Counted from the stretch's first letter, positions 1-8,635 are shown. The stretch: DNA of 64,000 nucleotides from Roseateles depolymerans (GCA_003241055.1 QFOD01000028.1:1-64000); one strand, 5' to 3'. Made by a program: numbers and translations. The notes: generated by a model from the sequence alone, not told the origin.

Positions 1-322
1 TGCTCCGGCGAAGAAGGCCGCTCCGGCCAAGAAGGCTGCTGCTCCGGCGAAGAAGGCCGCTCCGGCCAAGAAGGCCGCTGCTCCGGCGAAGAAGGCCGCC
101 CCGGCGAAGAAGGCTGCTGCTCCGGCGAAGAAGGCCGCCCCGGCCAAGAAGGCTGCGGCCCCGGCGAAGAAGGCCGCTCCGGCCAAGAAGGCTGCTGCGC
201 CTAAGGCGGCTCCGGCCAAGAAGGCTGCCGCTCCGGCCAAGCCTGCTGCTGCTGCGCCTGCTGCCAAGACGGCCCTGAGCCCGCAAGCTGCCTGGCCCTT
301 CCCGACCGGCAACAAGCCCTGA
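1..322 (+). CDS. Histone H1-like Lys/Ala/Pro-rich DNA-binding protein (3' part)
   Basis: Only the C-terminal part is inside the window; the reading frame starts at base 2 and ends with TGA at 320-322. The visible protein is almost wholly APAKKA/APAKKAA repeats, followed by a short non-repetitive tail ending in FPTGNKP. Such lysine-rich, structureless tails are typical of bacterial histone H1-like proteins (AlgP/Hc1-like), which bind and compact DNA through charge, and they are common in Burkholderiales. The start, any N-terminal domain and the full length cannot be seen. A rho-independent terminator follows about 50 bases after the stop. The frame is open throughout. Alternative: another low-complexity lysine-rich protein; the exact family is not provable from the tail. 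Confidence 0.8.
   Translation, partial: APAKKAAPAKKAAAPAKKAAPAKKAAAPAKKAAPAKKAAAPAKKAAPAKKAAAPAKKAAPAKKAAAPKAAPAKKAAAPAKPAAAAPAAKTALSPQAAWPFPTGNKP
2..196 (+). repeat. Five tandem 39-nt units in the histone H1-like gene
   Basis: A 39-nt (13-codon) unit coding for two lysine-pair modules is repeated head to tail about five times, at 2-40, 41-79, 80-118, 119-157 and 158-196. Units differ mainly at third codon positions (GCG/GCC/GCT, GGC/GGT-type changes), so the array is old enough to have diverged but still regular. Copy number in such arrays often varies between strains through slippage. Confidence 0.85.
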
Positions 323-374
323 GTGAGCTTCAGGGGTTGGCGCGCAATCGCCGGCCCCTTGCGAGCACGCGAAT

Positions 375-410
375 GCCCGGCCCGAGTGCTTCTCGGGGCC
401 GGGCTTTTTC
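375..410 (+). terminator. Rho-independent terminator after histone H1-like gene
   Basis: Bases 375-386 pair with 392-404 (one bulged G) around a 5-nt loop, followed by TTTTTC. It lies 53 bases after the stop codon. The rest of the 323-495 gap shows nothing else. Confidence 0.85.
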
Positions 411-495
411 TTTGTGGCAGCGTCCGGCGCGCGCACCCGGGCGTGGATCGGCGCGTGACGGCGGGCCGTCGAAGCGAATGCGCTTCGGCCGTGCC

Positions 496-1527
496 TCAGG
501 GGTAGAAGATGTCGACCTTGTAGCCGCTCACCCGCTGCTGGCCGGTGCCGAAGCTCAGGCTCAGCGCCTGGTCGGCATCGGGACGCAGTCGGTCGAGCGC
601 TGGCGACAGCGCCTCAGGCGCAAAGACTCGGCGCGCAAAGGGGGCACCGCTCGCGTCGCTGAGGGTCAGGTCTATCCAGGGCGCAGCGACCTCGGTGCCG
701 GATTTGTTGCGCAGCGAGAGGTTCAACCGATAGTGGTTGCTGCTGCTGATGGGGGTCAGCGAGGTGGAGTCGATGGTCAGGGCGTCCGTGCGTTGCCAGG
801 GTTTCACCTCGCAGCCACTGACGCGGCACAGGCTCTGCAGTGCCGGGAGCAGCCCGGGGGACTTGGCTGCCAGTGCATTGCGGAAATGCAGCGCAACCTG
901 GAGCGACAGTGTCGCTGCCAGCAAGAGTATGCCGACGGCGAGTGCGCCGCGTATCGCTGGACGCTGCCATAGCGTGCCGCGCTCCGCGCGCTTCATGAAC
1001 TCCGGGACCAGTGGCGGCGGTGGCGGCAGCAGCGTCTCGCCGCGCGGTTCGACGACGCGCGGGGCCGTCGGGGCCGGCGGCGGGGTCAGGTCATCGTTCC
1101 AGCGCGGCTCCGGCCGTTCGTCGGGTGCAGGCGCGGCGGGCTCGCCGATGACGATGTCCGGCCCGGTGGCCGGTTCAGGCGGCTCCGCCTCGAAGCGAGG
1201 TGGTGAGGTCCAGGTCGGCTCGTCGAACGTCGGCTCACGATGAAGCGGTGCAGCTTCTGCGGGCGGCGGTGGTGCCGGACGAGGCGGCGGCGGGGCAGGT
1301 ATGGGTGCCGGAGGCGGAGGCGATGCGGGCGCCTCTTCCGTTACCCGGGTGCCGAAACTCGAGCCCCAGGAAGGTGGGGCGTCCCGGTCAATGTCGAACA
1401 GCAGTTCGCGTGCATCGAAGACCTCGGCGCAACGGCCGCAACGCACCCAGCCGTCGGACACCCGCAACTGGTCTTCAACGATGCGGAAGATGGTTCCGCA
1501 GGCGGTGCAACGCGTGGCCAGGCTCAT
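496..1527 (-). CDS. Zinc-ribbon membrane protein with C-terminal DUF3426
   Basis: 343 residues. The N-terminus is an MJ0042-type zinc ribbon with C7xxC10 and C30xxC33. A long proline-rich, presumably disordered stretch (about residues 65-180) follows, then one hydrophobic segment near 195-218 (GILLLAATLSLQVAL), then a C-terminal DUF3426 domain that would be periplasmic. The architecture is common in betaproteobacteria. The function is not established; a zinc-binding cytoplasmic sensor joined to a periplasmic domain is only a guess. The start overlaps the prmA stop by 4 bp (ATGA), so the two are probably translationally coupled. It is the last gene of the aroQ-accB-accC-prmA run. Confidence 0.85.
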   Translation of the reverse strand: MSLATRCTACGTIFRIVEDQLRVSDGWVRCGRCAEVFDARELLFDIDRDAPPSWGSSFGTRVTEEAPASPPPPAPIPAPPPPRPAPPPPAEAAPLHREPTFDEPTWTSPPRFEAEPPEPATGPDIVIGEPAAPAPDERPEPRWNDDLTPPPAPTAPRVVEPRGETLLPPPPPLVPEFMKRAERGTLWQRPAIRGALAVGILLLAATLSLQVALHFRNALAAKSPGLLPALQSLCRVSGCEVKPWQRTDALTIDSTSLTPISSSNHYRLNLSLRNKSGTEVAAPWIDLTLSDASGAPFARRVFAPEALSPALDRLRPDADQALSLSFGTGQQRVSGYKVDIFYP

Positions 1528-2432
1528 GCGGCGGGGCGCTTGGCGGTCATCAGGATCCAGCCGTCCTCTTCGTCGCTGACATCCAGCGCCAGCCAGGGGG
1601 CATAGGCCGCCTTCAGCTCGTCAGCCTGGCGGGACAGGATGCCGGCAAGTATCAGCGATCCCCCGTCGGCCACATGGGCGCACAGCAGCGGCGCGAGCAG
1701 CTTGAGCGGGCTGGCCAGGATGTTGGCGATGACCAGGGGATAGGTGCCCTGCGCAAGCTCGGGCAGGCCGACGTTCAGCGTGACGTGGTTGCCCTGCGCA
1801 TTCGCATTTGACGAGGTGATGGCGGCCGGGTCGATGTCGACGGCATCGATGTGGGTGGCGCCATGCAGTGCCGCGCCTATGCCCAGGATGCCGGAACCGC
1901 AGCCGTAGTCCAGCACGCGGGGCCAGGGCTTGCCTGTATCGGCATGGCGGGCGATCCAGCGCAGGCACATGCGCGTTGTCGGGTGCGTGCCGGTGCCGAA
2001 GGCCAGTCCGGGGTCCAGCCGCATCACGCGCAGTGCCTGCGGCGGCGCCTCGTGCCAGCTGGGCACGATCCAGAATTCGGGGGTGATCTCCACCGGTGCA
2101 AACTGGCTTTGCGTCAGCCGTACCCAATCCTGCTCCGGTACGGACTGGATGGCCTGCACATGGACTTCGTCGGCCCAGTCCTGGGCCAGCAGCAGCGTCA
2201 CCGCTTCGGTAGCTTCGGCCTCGGTTGCGAACAGGGCCTTCACCACCGAGCGCTCCCAGCCCGCCTTGGGCGCCGGCATGCCAGGCTCGCCGAACAGCGC
2301 GTGTTCGGCGTCGGTGTCTGCATCGGCGTCTTCCACCGATACAGCCAGCGCTTCCACCTCCATCAGCGCATCGCTGACGGTTTCAACATCGGCCTCGCGG
2401 CAGACCAGGGCAAGTTCAAACAGATGACTCAT
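1524..2432 (-). CDS. prmA: Ribosomal protein L11 methyltransferase
   Basis: 302 residues starting MSHLFELALVCREADVE. The frame stays open further upstream, but that extension has no PrmA similarity and would run into accC, so the ATG at 2432 is chosen. PrmA trimethylates several amino groups of ribosomal protein L11 using SAM. The N-terminal half is the L11-recognition domain. The SAM site is visible as VLDYGCGSGILGIGAALHGA, followed by an acidic VDIDP loop. It lies 82 bp downstream of accC and overlaps the next gene by 4 bp. The arrangement accB-accC-prmA is widespread in proteobacteria and supports the assignment. Confidence 0.95.
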   Translation of the reverse strand: MSHLFELALVCREADVETVSDALMEVEALAVSVEDADADTDAEHALFGEPGMPAPKAGWERSVVKALFATEAEATEAVTLLLAQDWADEVHVQAIQSVPEQDWVRLTQSQFAPVEITPEFWIVPSWHEAPPQALRVMRLDPGLAFGTGTHPTTRMCLRWIARHADTGKPWPRVLDYGCGSGILGIGAALHGATHIDAVDIDPAAITSSNANAQGNHVTLNVGLPELAQGTYPLVIANILASPLKLLAPLLCAHVADGGSLILAGILSRQADELKAAYAPWLALDVSDEEDGWILMTAKRPAA

Positions 2433-2514
2433 GCCTGCATTGTCCCGCAGCCCGGCGCCGATCCGGCGACGCGGTCCCTGTGGGGAACCCGCGTGCCGGC
2501 GCGCCCGGCAAGGC

Positions 2515-3864
2515 TCAGCGCTTGTGCGCCGCCATCCAGCCTTCCAGGTAGTGGATGGAGGTGCCGCCTTCGATGAACTTGGCATCGGCCATCAGCTCGC
2601 GGTGCAGCGGGATGTTGGTCTGTATGCCTTCCACCACGGTCTCGCTCAGCGCGATGCGCATGCGGGCCAGCGCCTGCTCGCGGGTATCGCCGTGCACGAT
2701 GATCTTGCCGATCATGGAGTCGTAGTTGGGCGGCACGAAGTAGTTCGTGTACGCATGCGAGTCCACGCGCACGCCGGGGCCGCCGGGGGCGTGCCACATC
2801 GTGATGCGGCCGGGCGACGGCGTGAACTTGACCGGGTCTTCCGCATTGATGCGGCACTCGATCGCGTGACCGCGCATCTCGATCTGGCGCTGCGTGAACG
2901 GCAGCTTCTCGCCGGCGGCGATCTTGATCTGCTGCTGCACGATGTCGATGCCCGTGACGAGTTCGGTCACCGGGTGCTCCACCTGCACGCGCGTGTTCAT
3001 CTCGATGAAGTAGAACTCGCCGTTCTCGTACAGGAACTCGAAGGTGCCGGCGCCGCGATAGCCCATCTTCTTGCAGGCGGCCGCGCAGCGCTCACCGACC
3101 TTCTCGATCGTGCGGCGCGGAATGCCCGGCGCCGGTGCCTCCTCGATGATCTTCTGGTGGCGGCGCTGCATGGAGCAGTCGCGCTCACCCAGCCAGACGG
3201 CGTTCTTGTGCTGGTCGGCCAGCACCTGGATCTCCACATGGCGCGGGTTCTGGAGGAACTTCTCCATGTAGACCTCCGGATTGCCGAAGGCTGCGCCGGC
3301 CTCGGCTCGCGTGGTCTGCACCGCATGGACCAGGGCTGCCTCCGTGTGCACCACCCGCATGCCGCGGCCGCCGCCGCCGCCCGCCGCCTTGATGATGACC
3401 GGATAGCCCACGGCGCGGGCGATCTTGATGATCTCCTTGGGGTCTTCCGGCAGCGCGCCCTCCGAGCCGGGCACGCAGGGCACGCCGGCGCGGATCATGG
3501 CCTGCTTGGCCGACACCTTGTCGCCCATCATGCGGATGGACTCCGGCGTCGGGCCGATGAAGGTGAAGCCGCTGCGCTCCACGCGCTCGGCAAAGTCGGC
3601 GTTCTCGCTCAGGAAGCCGTAGCCGGGGTGGATGGCCTCGGCGTCTGTGACCTCGGCCGTCGCGATGATGGCCGGCATGCTCAGGTAGCTCTGGGCCGAG
3701 GGCGCCGGGCCGATGCAGACGGCCTCGTCGGCCAGGCGCACGTACTTGGCATCCCGGTCCGCCTCGGAATAGACGACGACGGACTTGATACCAAGCTCAC
3801 GGCAGGCACGTTGAATGCGGAGGGCGATTTCCCCCCGATTCGCGATCAGTACTTTTTTAAACAT
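2515..3864 (-). CDS. accC: Biotin carboxylase subunit of acetyl-CoA carboxylase
   Basis: 449 residues, the normal length. It carries out ATP-dependent carboxylation of biotin on AccB, the first half-reaction of the committed step of fatty acid synthesis. The order is an N-terminal biotin carboxylase domain (MFKKVLIANRGEIALRI), an ATP-grasp domain with the glycine-rich loop KAAGGGGGRGMRV, and the catalytic segment EMNTRVQVEHPVTE. A C-terminal biotin carboxylase domain follows, ending LEGWMAAHKR. It lies downstream of accB, separated by a 133-bp spacer that carries an intergenic repeat. No residues appear to be missing. Confidence 0.98.
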   Translation of the reverse strand: MFKKVLIANRGEIALRIQRACRELGIKSVVVYSEADRDAKYVRLADEAVCIGPAPSAQSYLSMPAIIATAEVTDAEAIHPGYGFLSENADFAERVERSGFTFIGPTPESIRMMGDKVSAKQAMIRAGVPCVPGSEGALPEDPKEIIKIARAVGYPVIIKAAGGGGGRGMRVVHTEAALVHAVQTTRAEAGAAFGNPEVYMEKFLQNPRHVEIQVLADQHKNAVWLGERDCSMQRRHQKIIEEAPAPGIPRRTIEKVGERCAAACKKMGYRGAGTFEFLYENGEFYFIEMNTRVQVEHPVTELVTGIDIVQQQIKIAAGEKLPFTQRQIEMRGHAIECRINAEDPVKFTPSPGRITMWHAPGGPGVRVDSHAYTNYFVPPNYDSMIGKIIVHGDTREQALARMRIALSETVVEGIQTNIPLHRELMADAKFIEGGTSIHYLEGWMAAHKR

Positions 3865-3904
3865 TGCAGTTGCTCAACGCCCGAGGCGCATCGGAGCAGA
3901 GGGC

Positions 3905-3997
3905 CCCATCCAGCGGCTGGCGTGGCCCCGACGAGGGCCGGTTCGCCGACGGCGCCCTGCGTGCAGGGTGCCCGAGCCGGTAGGGGGTGGGCTTCAT
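3905..3997 (-). repeat. Intergenic repeat copy between accB and accC
   Basis: Read on the minus strand, the element starts 3 nt after the accB stop with AAGCCCACCCCCTAC (3994-3980) and ends with CGCTGGATGG (3915-3906). The same two blocks, in the same order and about the same distance apart, occur after the SCO gene at 60631-60720. The interior contains inverted G/C-rich stretches that can form RNA hairpins. It sits inside an apparent operon, so it may act as a processing or attenuation element. Confidence 0.6.
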
Positions 3998-4462
3998 TTA
4001 CTCGATGACGAACAGCGGCTGGCCGAACTCGACGGCCTGGCCGTTCTCGACCAGGATCTTGGTGATCGTGCCGGACTTGTCGGCCTCGATCTCGTTCATG
4101 ATCTTCATGGCCTCGATGATGCAGATGGCCTCGCCTTCCTTGACGGCCTGACCCACGTCGGCGAACGCCTTGGCGTTGGGGCTGGACGCGCGGTAGAAGG
4201 TGCCGACCATGGGCGACTTCACGATGTGGCCGGTCTCGACCGGGGCGGCAGCCGGCGCGCTGGCCGCCGGTGCGGCAGCGGCCGCGGGAGCGGCCACGGC
4301 GGCTGCGGCCGGCACGGCCACGGGGGCATAGGCCACCGGCGCGGCGACGGTGCCATCCGTCTTCACGATACGGACCTTGCCGTCGGCCTCGGTGATTTCC
4401 AGTTCGGAGATGTTCGACTCCGAAACGAGATCGATCAGGGTTTTGAGCTTGCGCAGGTCCAT
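3998..4462 (-). CDS. accB: Biotin carboxyl carrier protein of acetyl-CoA carboxylase
   Basis: 154 residues. It carries the biotin that AccC carboxylates and from which AccAD transfers CO2 to acetyl-CoA. The N-terminal segment MDLRKLKTLIDLVSESN is followed by an Ala/Pro-rich flexible linker (about 39-75) and a biotinyl domain. The biotinylation motif EAMKIMNE places the modified lysine at K120. It lies 53 bp downstream of aroQ and upstream of accC, so the three are probably one transcript. Confidence 0.98.
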   Translation of the reverse strand: MDLRKLKTLIDLVSESNISELEITEADGKVRIVKTDGTVAAPVAYAPVAVPAAAAVAAPAAAAAPAASAPAAAPVETGHIVKSPMVGTFYRASSPNAKAFADVGQAVKEGEAICIIEAMKIMNEIEADKSGTITKILVENGQAVEFGQPLFVIE

Positions 4463-4515
4463 GGGGGAGGCTCCAGGCTTGACTAGTTGTTGTACGGGAA
4501 AGCGAGTGCGGCGGA

Positions 4516-4956
4516 TCAGGCCTTGCGCAGCGCCTGCAGCGCATGGCTCAACGCCAGCTGGTAGCCATGGGCACCCAGCCCGCAGATCACGCCCACCGCC
4601 AGATCGCTGAAATAGCTGTGCTGACGGAAGGCCTCGCGGCGGTGGATATTGGACAGATGGACTTCGATGAAGGGCAGGGCCACGGCCGCCAGCGCGTCGC
4701 GCATGGCGACGCTGGTGTGGGTGTAGGCGGCGGGGTTGATCAGGATGAACCGGGTACCATCCGCCCTCGCGGCCTGGATGCGGTCCACCAGCTGACCCTC
4801 GTGGTTGCTCTGGAAGCTCTCCAGTCGGGCGCCTGCGGCGGCAGCGGTCTGCTGCAGGTCGGCGTCGATCTGGGCGAGGGTCTGCGAGCCATACACCTCG
4901 GGCTCGCGGGTGCCGAGCAGGTTGAGGTTGGGGCCATGCAGAACGAGAATTTGCAT
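4516..4956 (-). CDS. aroQ: Type II 3-dehydroquinate dehydratase
   Basis: 146 residues, typical of the dodecameric type II enzyme, which removes water from 3-dehydroquinate in the shikimate pathway. Family motifs are present: HGPNLNLLGTREPEVYG with the catalytic Tyr22, QSNHEGQLVD, INPAAYTHTSVAMRDAL, and EVHLSNIHRREAFR with the catalytic histidine region. It is the first gene of the aroQ-accB-accC-prmA run. The 103 bp upstream, up to the TlpA-like gene, presumably hold a promoter, but I see no convincing -35/-10 pair. Confidence 0.97.
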   Translation of the reverse strand: MQILVLHGPNLNLLGTREPEVYGSQTLAQIDADLQQTAAAAGARLESFQSNHEGQLVDRIQAARADGTRFILINPAAYTHTSVAMRDALAAVALPFIEVHLSNIHRREAFRQHSYFSDLAVGVICGLGAHGYQLALSHALQALRKA

Positions 4957-5059
4957 CGAAGCTGTGGCGGTTCCATTTCTAGAGCGCCGCCACTAAAACT
5001 GACGAAGGGCGAACTTTAGTCGTTTTCGACGCTGTTTCCCGAACTCGGCGACATTTTTA

Positions 5060-5581
5060 TCAAGATCGCGCGAGTTCTCGCAGTTCTTCGAGTCGTGTGC
5101 TGCCCAGGCGTCGCCAGCTGATGGCGCCGCCCTCATCGAACAGCAGCGAGAAGGGCAGACCGCCGGCCTCGTTGCCCAGCGCACGCACCAGGCTCAGCCC
5201 GTCCGCGCCCGCCAGCGCCACCGGGAAGTCCAGCGGCGTCTTCTGCAGGAAGGCCTTGACCGGCTCGGCCTGGTCCACCGCCAGGCCCAGCACCTGCCAG
5301 CCACGGCTGCGCACCTCGCCGTAGAACTGGTTGATCTCGGGCAGCTCCTTCACGCAGGGCGGGCACCAGGTGGCCCAGAAATTCACGAGCAGCGGGCCGC
5401 CGCGCCAGGGCGCCACGGCCACGGTCTGACCGTCCGGTGCGGTGAACTGGCGCTGCCAGAAGTCTTGCGCGGCCGGCGAGACCTCGGGCTGTTGGTGGCG
5501 GCGCCAGGCCAGGCCGGCGCCCAGGGCGGCGGCCGTGGCCGCGGCGGCGCCCAGCAGCAGGCGGCGATTCATCGGGGTCAT
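5060..5581 (-). CDS. TlpA/ResA-like membrane-anchored thioredoxin
   Basis: About 173 residues. The N-terminus MTPMNRRLLLGAAAATAAAL is a signal anchor (two arginines before a hydrophobic stretch), followed by a thioredoxin fold with the redox motif WCPPC in LVNFWATWCPPCVKELPE. Proteins of this type reduce disulfides in the periplasm, often for cytochrome c or oxidase maturation; the substrate here is unknown. The chosen ATG at 5581 overlaps the stop of the upstream gene by 4 bp (ATGA). A second ATG at 5572 (MNRRLL) is equally possible. Translation upstream of 5581 in this frame is only overlap with the neighbour. Confidence 0.88.
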   Translation of the reverse strand: MTPMNRRLLLGAAAATAAALGAGLAWRRHQQPEVSPAAQDFWQRQFTAPDGQTVAVAPWRGGPLLVNFWATWCPPCVKELPEINQFYGEVRSRGWQVLGLAVDQAEPVKAFLQKTPLDFPVALAGADGLSLVRALGNEAGGLPFSLLFDEGGAISWRRLGSTRLEELRELARS

Positions 5582-6177
5582 GCGTCGGTGTCCAGCAGTT
5601 GTTGCAGCGCGTCCAGGTCGCCGCGCTCGGTGCGGCCGCGCGCATCGGGCTTGAGCGCGCCGCGCAGGTCGTCGAAGTCCAGCACCGTCAGGCACAGCGT
5701 CACCCGTTCCTGCAGCGCCGGGCAAGGGATGTCCAGCAGCAGCCAGTCTGCCGGCTTGCCGTGGCGGCCGCGCGGGCCGGCGCCTTCGGCCACATCGAAA
5801 TCCAGGCCTTGGTTGACCAGGGCGATCTCGGCGGACTTGGGGTCGTCGCAGAACAGCTGCAGGTGGATGTTGGACAGGCGGGTGGCCGTGCCGCGCCAGA
5901 CCGCGCCGGTCAGGTGAGGGCGGAACTCCGCCAGCCGCGCCATCCAGCGTGCAGCCAGTTCCCGCAGCGCACGAAGCTCCTCGGGCTGGGTGTCGGCGTG
6001 AAAGATGGCGATGTACTCGCGAACGGCGTCTTCCACCTGGTCGTTGCCCGGCAGGGCGGCGCGGGGCAGGCCCAGGTCGCGGGCGGCGCGCTGCTTGGCG
6101 GCGCCCCAGTCCAGACCTTCGTCGACGATGAGTCGGGCGGCGGCGTTGGCGATTTCGGCGGCGATGTCGTCTCGCAT
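5578..6177 (-). CDS. Conserved hypothetical protein (199 aa)
   Basis: The start at 6177 (MRDDIAAEIANAAARLIVDEG) is chosen because the open frame beyond it overlaps mtgA. The protein appears soluble and has no signal peptide or membrane segment. An N-terminal helical part includes EGLDWGAAKQRAARDLGL. The C-terminal part contains GPRGRHGKPADWLLLDIPC, faintly reminiscent of nucleotidyltransferase-like folds, but I cannot assign a family. It lies 5 bp after mtgA and overlaps the TlpA-like gene by 4 bp, inside a tightly packed run TonB-like ← aroE ← mtgA ← this gene ← TlpA-like. Function unknown. Confidence 0.8.
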   Translation of the reverse strand: MRDDIAAEIANAAARLIVDEGLDWGAAKQRAARDLGLPRAALPGNDQVEDAVREYIAIFHADTQPEELRALRELAARWMARLAEFRPHLTGAVWRGTATRLSNIHLQLFCDDPKSAEIALVNQGLDFDVAEGAGPRGRHGKPADWLLLDIPCPALQERVTLCLTVLDFDDLRGALKPDARGRTERGDLDALQQLLDTDA

Positions 6178-6182
6178 GGGGT

Positions 6183-6902
6183 TCAGGGCGGCAGGCTGAC
6201 GTCGTTCATGCGCGCCACGATGACGCCTGCTCGGCCCAGCACATAGCCGGAGGCCGGCTGGCGCTCGAAGCGCTTGGGGGCGGGCAGCATCACGGCGAGG
6301 CGCGCCGCCTCGAAGGCCGACAGCCGCGCGGCATCGGTGCGGAAATAGGTGCGTGCGGCGGCCTGGGCGCCGAACACCCCCTCGCCCCACTCGACGCTGT
6401 TCAGGTAGATCTCCAGGATGCGGCGCTTGTCCAGCAGCGCCTCCAGCATCAGCGTGATCACCAGCTCCTGGCCCTTGCGCACCAGGTTGCGCTCGCCGGA
6501 CAGGAACAGGTTCTTGGCCAGCTGCTGGGTGATGGTGGAGCCGCCCACCACCTTGGCGCTGGTCCGGCCACGCGCCTCGGCGCGGGCCTGGGCCTTCTCG
6601 TTCTTTTTCCAGGCACCCTGCAGCGCATCCCAGTCCACGCCGCCGTGCTCGGTGAAGCCGGCGTCCTCGCTGGCGATGACGGCGCGCTTGAGCGTCCTGG
6701 GCAGCTGGGCGTCGTCCACCCAGTCCTGCCGCCAGGCGAGCTGGTGCCTGTCGGTCAGCAGGCGCAGCGCCTCGCTGCGCTGGAAGCTGGTGGACTGCGG
6801 CGCGATCCAGCGCATCAGCAGGATGCGCGCGCCGAAGTAGAGCTGCAGGCTCAGCACGGCCAGCAGCAGCACGCCGGCCAGGCGCAGCAGGTGCCGGGTC
6901 AT
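6183..6902 (-). CDS. mtgA: Monofunctional peptidoglycan glycosyltransferase
   Basis: 239 residues. It is a GT51 enzyme that polymerises lipid II into glycan strands at the outer face of the inner membrane. One N-terminal membrane anchor (about 5-30) precedes the GT51 domain. Motif 1 is ASEDAGFTEHGG with catalytic Glu79; other motifs are GGSTITQQLAKNLFL and LEIYLNSVEWGEGVFGAQAA. No transpeptidase domain follows, which separates it from class A PBPs. Its start overlaps the aroE stop by 4 bp. Confidence 0.96.
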   Translation of the reverse strand: MTRHLLRLAGVLLLAVLSLQLYFGARILLMRWIAPQSTSFQRSEALRLLTDRHQLAWRQDWVDDAQLPRTLKRAVIASEDAGFTEHGGVDWDALQGAWKKNEKAQARAEARGRTSAKVVGGSTITQQLAKNLFLSGERNLVRKGQELVITLMLEALLDKRRILEIYLNSVEWGEGVFGAQAAARTYFRTDAARLSAFEAARLAVMLPAPKRFERQPASGYVLGRAGVIVARMNDVSLPP

Positions 6903-7786
6903 GCCTTCAACCCGTTGCCAGCCCTGCCGTTCAGTTCGGCACGCAGCGCGGCCAGGACCGGGGCGGTGTCGGGCCGCACGCCGCGCCAGAAGCAGAAGGC
7001 CTCGGCGGCCTGCTCCACCAGCATGCCCAGGCCATCACGCGGCTCGGCGCCGTGGGCGGCCGCCCAGTCCAGAAAGCTCTGGGCGGCGGGGCCGTACATC
7101 AGGTCCACCGCCAGAGCACCGGGCCGCAGCGTGCGTGCGTCCACCGGCGCACCGCTGCCGGCCAGGCTGCTGCTGCTGGCGTTGATCACCACATCCTGGG
7201 CCGCGGGCGCATCGGCCAGCGCGGCGCTGTGCAGGGCCACGCCGTGCGCCCGGCCGAGCTCGGCGTGGCTGTCGACCAGCGCGCGGGCCTTGTCCGGGCT
7301 GCGGTTCACGACCGTGATGCGGGCCGGCCTGGCCGCGATCAGCGCGCCCAGCACGCCGGCCGCCGCGCCACCGGCGCCCACCAGCAGCAGCTGCAGGCCG
7401 GACAGCGGGCGGGCGGCGTTGTGTTCCAGGTCGCGCACCAGGCCGGCGCCATCGGTGTTGTCGCCCCACCAGCCGTCGGCATCGAAGCGCAGCGTGTTGA
7501 CCGCGCCGGCCAGTTCGGCCCGCGGCGTGCGATGGGCGGCCAGCTGGAAGGCCTCGAACTTGAAGGGCACGGTGACGTTGCAGCCGCGCGCGCCGGCCGC
7601 TGCAAAGGCGCGCACCGCGGGCTCGAAGCCGTCCAGCGGCGCCAGCAGGCGGCCGTAATCCACCGCCTGGCCGGTCTGGGCGGCGAACAGCGCGTGGATG
7701 CGCGGCGAGCGGCTGTGCTCGACGGGGTGGCCGACGACGGCGTAACGGTCGATGGGGAGGTCGGCGGGGTGGTTCTCGGCGTTCAT
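6899..7786 (-). CDS. aroE: Shikimate dehydrogenase
   Basis: 295 residues. It reduces 3-dehydroshikimate to shikimate with NADPH. The shikimate-binding segment is VVGHPVEHSRSPRIHALF. The catalytic pair is Lys76 in NVTVPFKFEAF and Asp112 in GDNTDGAGLVRDL. The dinucleotide loop is GAGGAAAGVLGAL, followed by TVVNRSPDKA, matching NADP specificity. The start overlaps the stop of the TonB-like gene by 4 bp, and its own stop overlaps mtgA by 4 bp, which indicates co-translation. Confidence 0.96.
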   Translation of the reverse strand: MNAENHPADLPIDRYAVVGHPVEHSRSPRIHALFAAQTGQAVDYGRLLAPLDGFEPAVRAFAAAGARGCNVTVPFKFEAFQLAAHRTPRAELAGAVNTLRFDADGWWGDNTDGAGLVRDLEHNAARPLSGLQLLLVGAGGAAAGVLGALIAARPARITVVNRSPDKARALVDSHAELGRAHGVALHSAALADAPAAQDVVINASSSSLAGSGAPVDARTLRPGALAVDLMYGPAAQSFLDWAAAHGAEPRDGLGMLVEQAAEAFCFWRGVRPDTAPVLAALRAELNGRAGNGLKA

Positions 7787-8634
7787 GGCTGTCCGGTCAG
7801 GCTGGTTTCCAGCCCGTCATCGCGGGTGAACTTGAATCGGGAGGTGATGACCAGGATCTCCGCGCCCTGGCGCATCGCGGCGCTGAAGCTGCCGAAGGGT
7901 GCCGCGCCCTTGACGATGGCGATGGCGCGTTTGTCCAGCGTGGCGTTGCCGCTGGAGGCCAGGATCTCGGTCTCGACGACCCGGCCGCGCTGGTCGACGT
8001 GGATGTTCATGGTCAGCTCGCCGTAGAGCTTGCGGCCGCCGGCCTCGGGGAAGTCGCGCGTGCCGCGCTCCTCGATGCGGCGGCGCAGCTGGTCGTAGTA
8101 CTGCGCATAGACCACCTCGCGGGTGGCCGGGCTCACGTAGCGGCGGCGCGGCCGCGCACTCTCCTCGTTGACCCGCTTCTCGATCTCGCCCAGCGTCTGC
8201 ACCAGCTGGCGGCGCTTCTCGGCGCGGGCGCGCTCGTTGGGGTCGGTCTTCTCGCGGCGCGGGTCGGGCGGTGGCAGCAGTGCCAGCTCGCGCCGCAGCT
8301 GGGCCAGCAGCTGCTGCTGTTGCTCCTGCAGCTGGGCCATCTGGCTGCGCTGCAGCTCGGCGGAGTCGCCGTCCTCGTTCAGGCGTGCCGGCGGCAGCGG
8401 CGAGGTGGAGCGCCCGCGGTCGGCGTCACCCCCGCCGGCCAGGTTGGCCTGGGCCAGCGCGGCGGCCTTGGTGGGCGCCTCCTGGGAGCGCGTGTTCACC
8501 AGGATCACCTCGAGCGGTGTGTCCTGGAAGATGCGGTTGAACGCCTCGGGTGCGGCGATGCGCAGGCTCAGCAGCGCCGCATGCACGCCCAGCGAGAACG
8601 CCAGCGCGATCTGCAGCGTGCTGGGCCGCCGCAT
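7783..8634 (-). CDS. TonB-like energy transducer
   Basis: 283 residues from MRRPSTLQIALAFSLGVHAA. One N-terminal transmembrane segment (about 7-27) with the TonB-type SxxxH pattern (SLGVH) is followed by a charged, glutamine-rich periplasmic linker. The C-terminal TonB domain contains YGELTMNIHVDQRGRVVE and SGNATLDKRAIAIVKGAAPF. TonB proteins pass proton-motive force from ExbBD to outer-membrane receptors. No exbB/exbD or receptor gene is adjacent, so the partner is unknown. The start is one base after the RNB gene stop. Confidence 0.87.
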   Translation of the reverse strand: MRRPSTLQIALAFSLGVHAALLSLRIAAPEAFNRIFQDTPLEVILVNTRSQEAPTKAAALAQANLAGGGDADRGRSTSPLPPARLNEDGDSAELQRSQMAQLQEQQQQLLAQLRRELALLPPPDPRREKTDPNERARAEKRRQLVQTLGEIEKRVNEESARPRRRYVSPATREVVYAQYYDQLRRRIEERGTRDFPEAGGRKLYGELTMNIHVDQRGRVVETEILASSGNATLDKRAIAIVKGAAPFGSFSAAMRQGAEILVITSRFKFTRDDGLETSLTGQP

Positions 8635-8635
8635 G

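Noticed and set aside
2..250. CRISPR-like repeat array
   Set aside because: Units are adjacent with no spacers and encode a continuous APAKKA protein.
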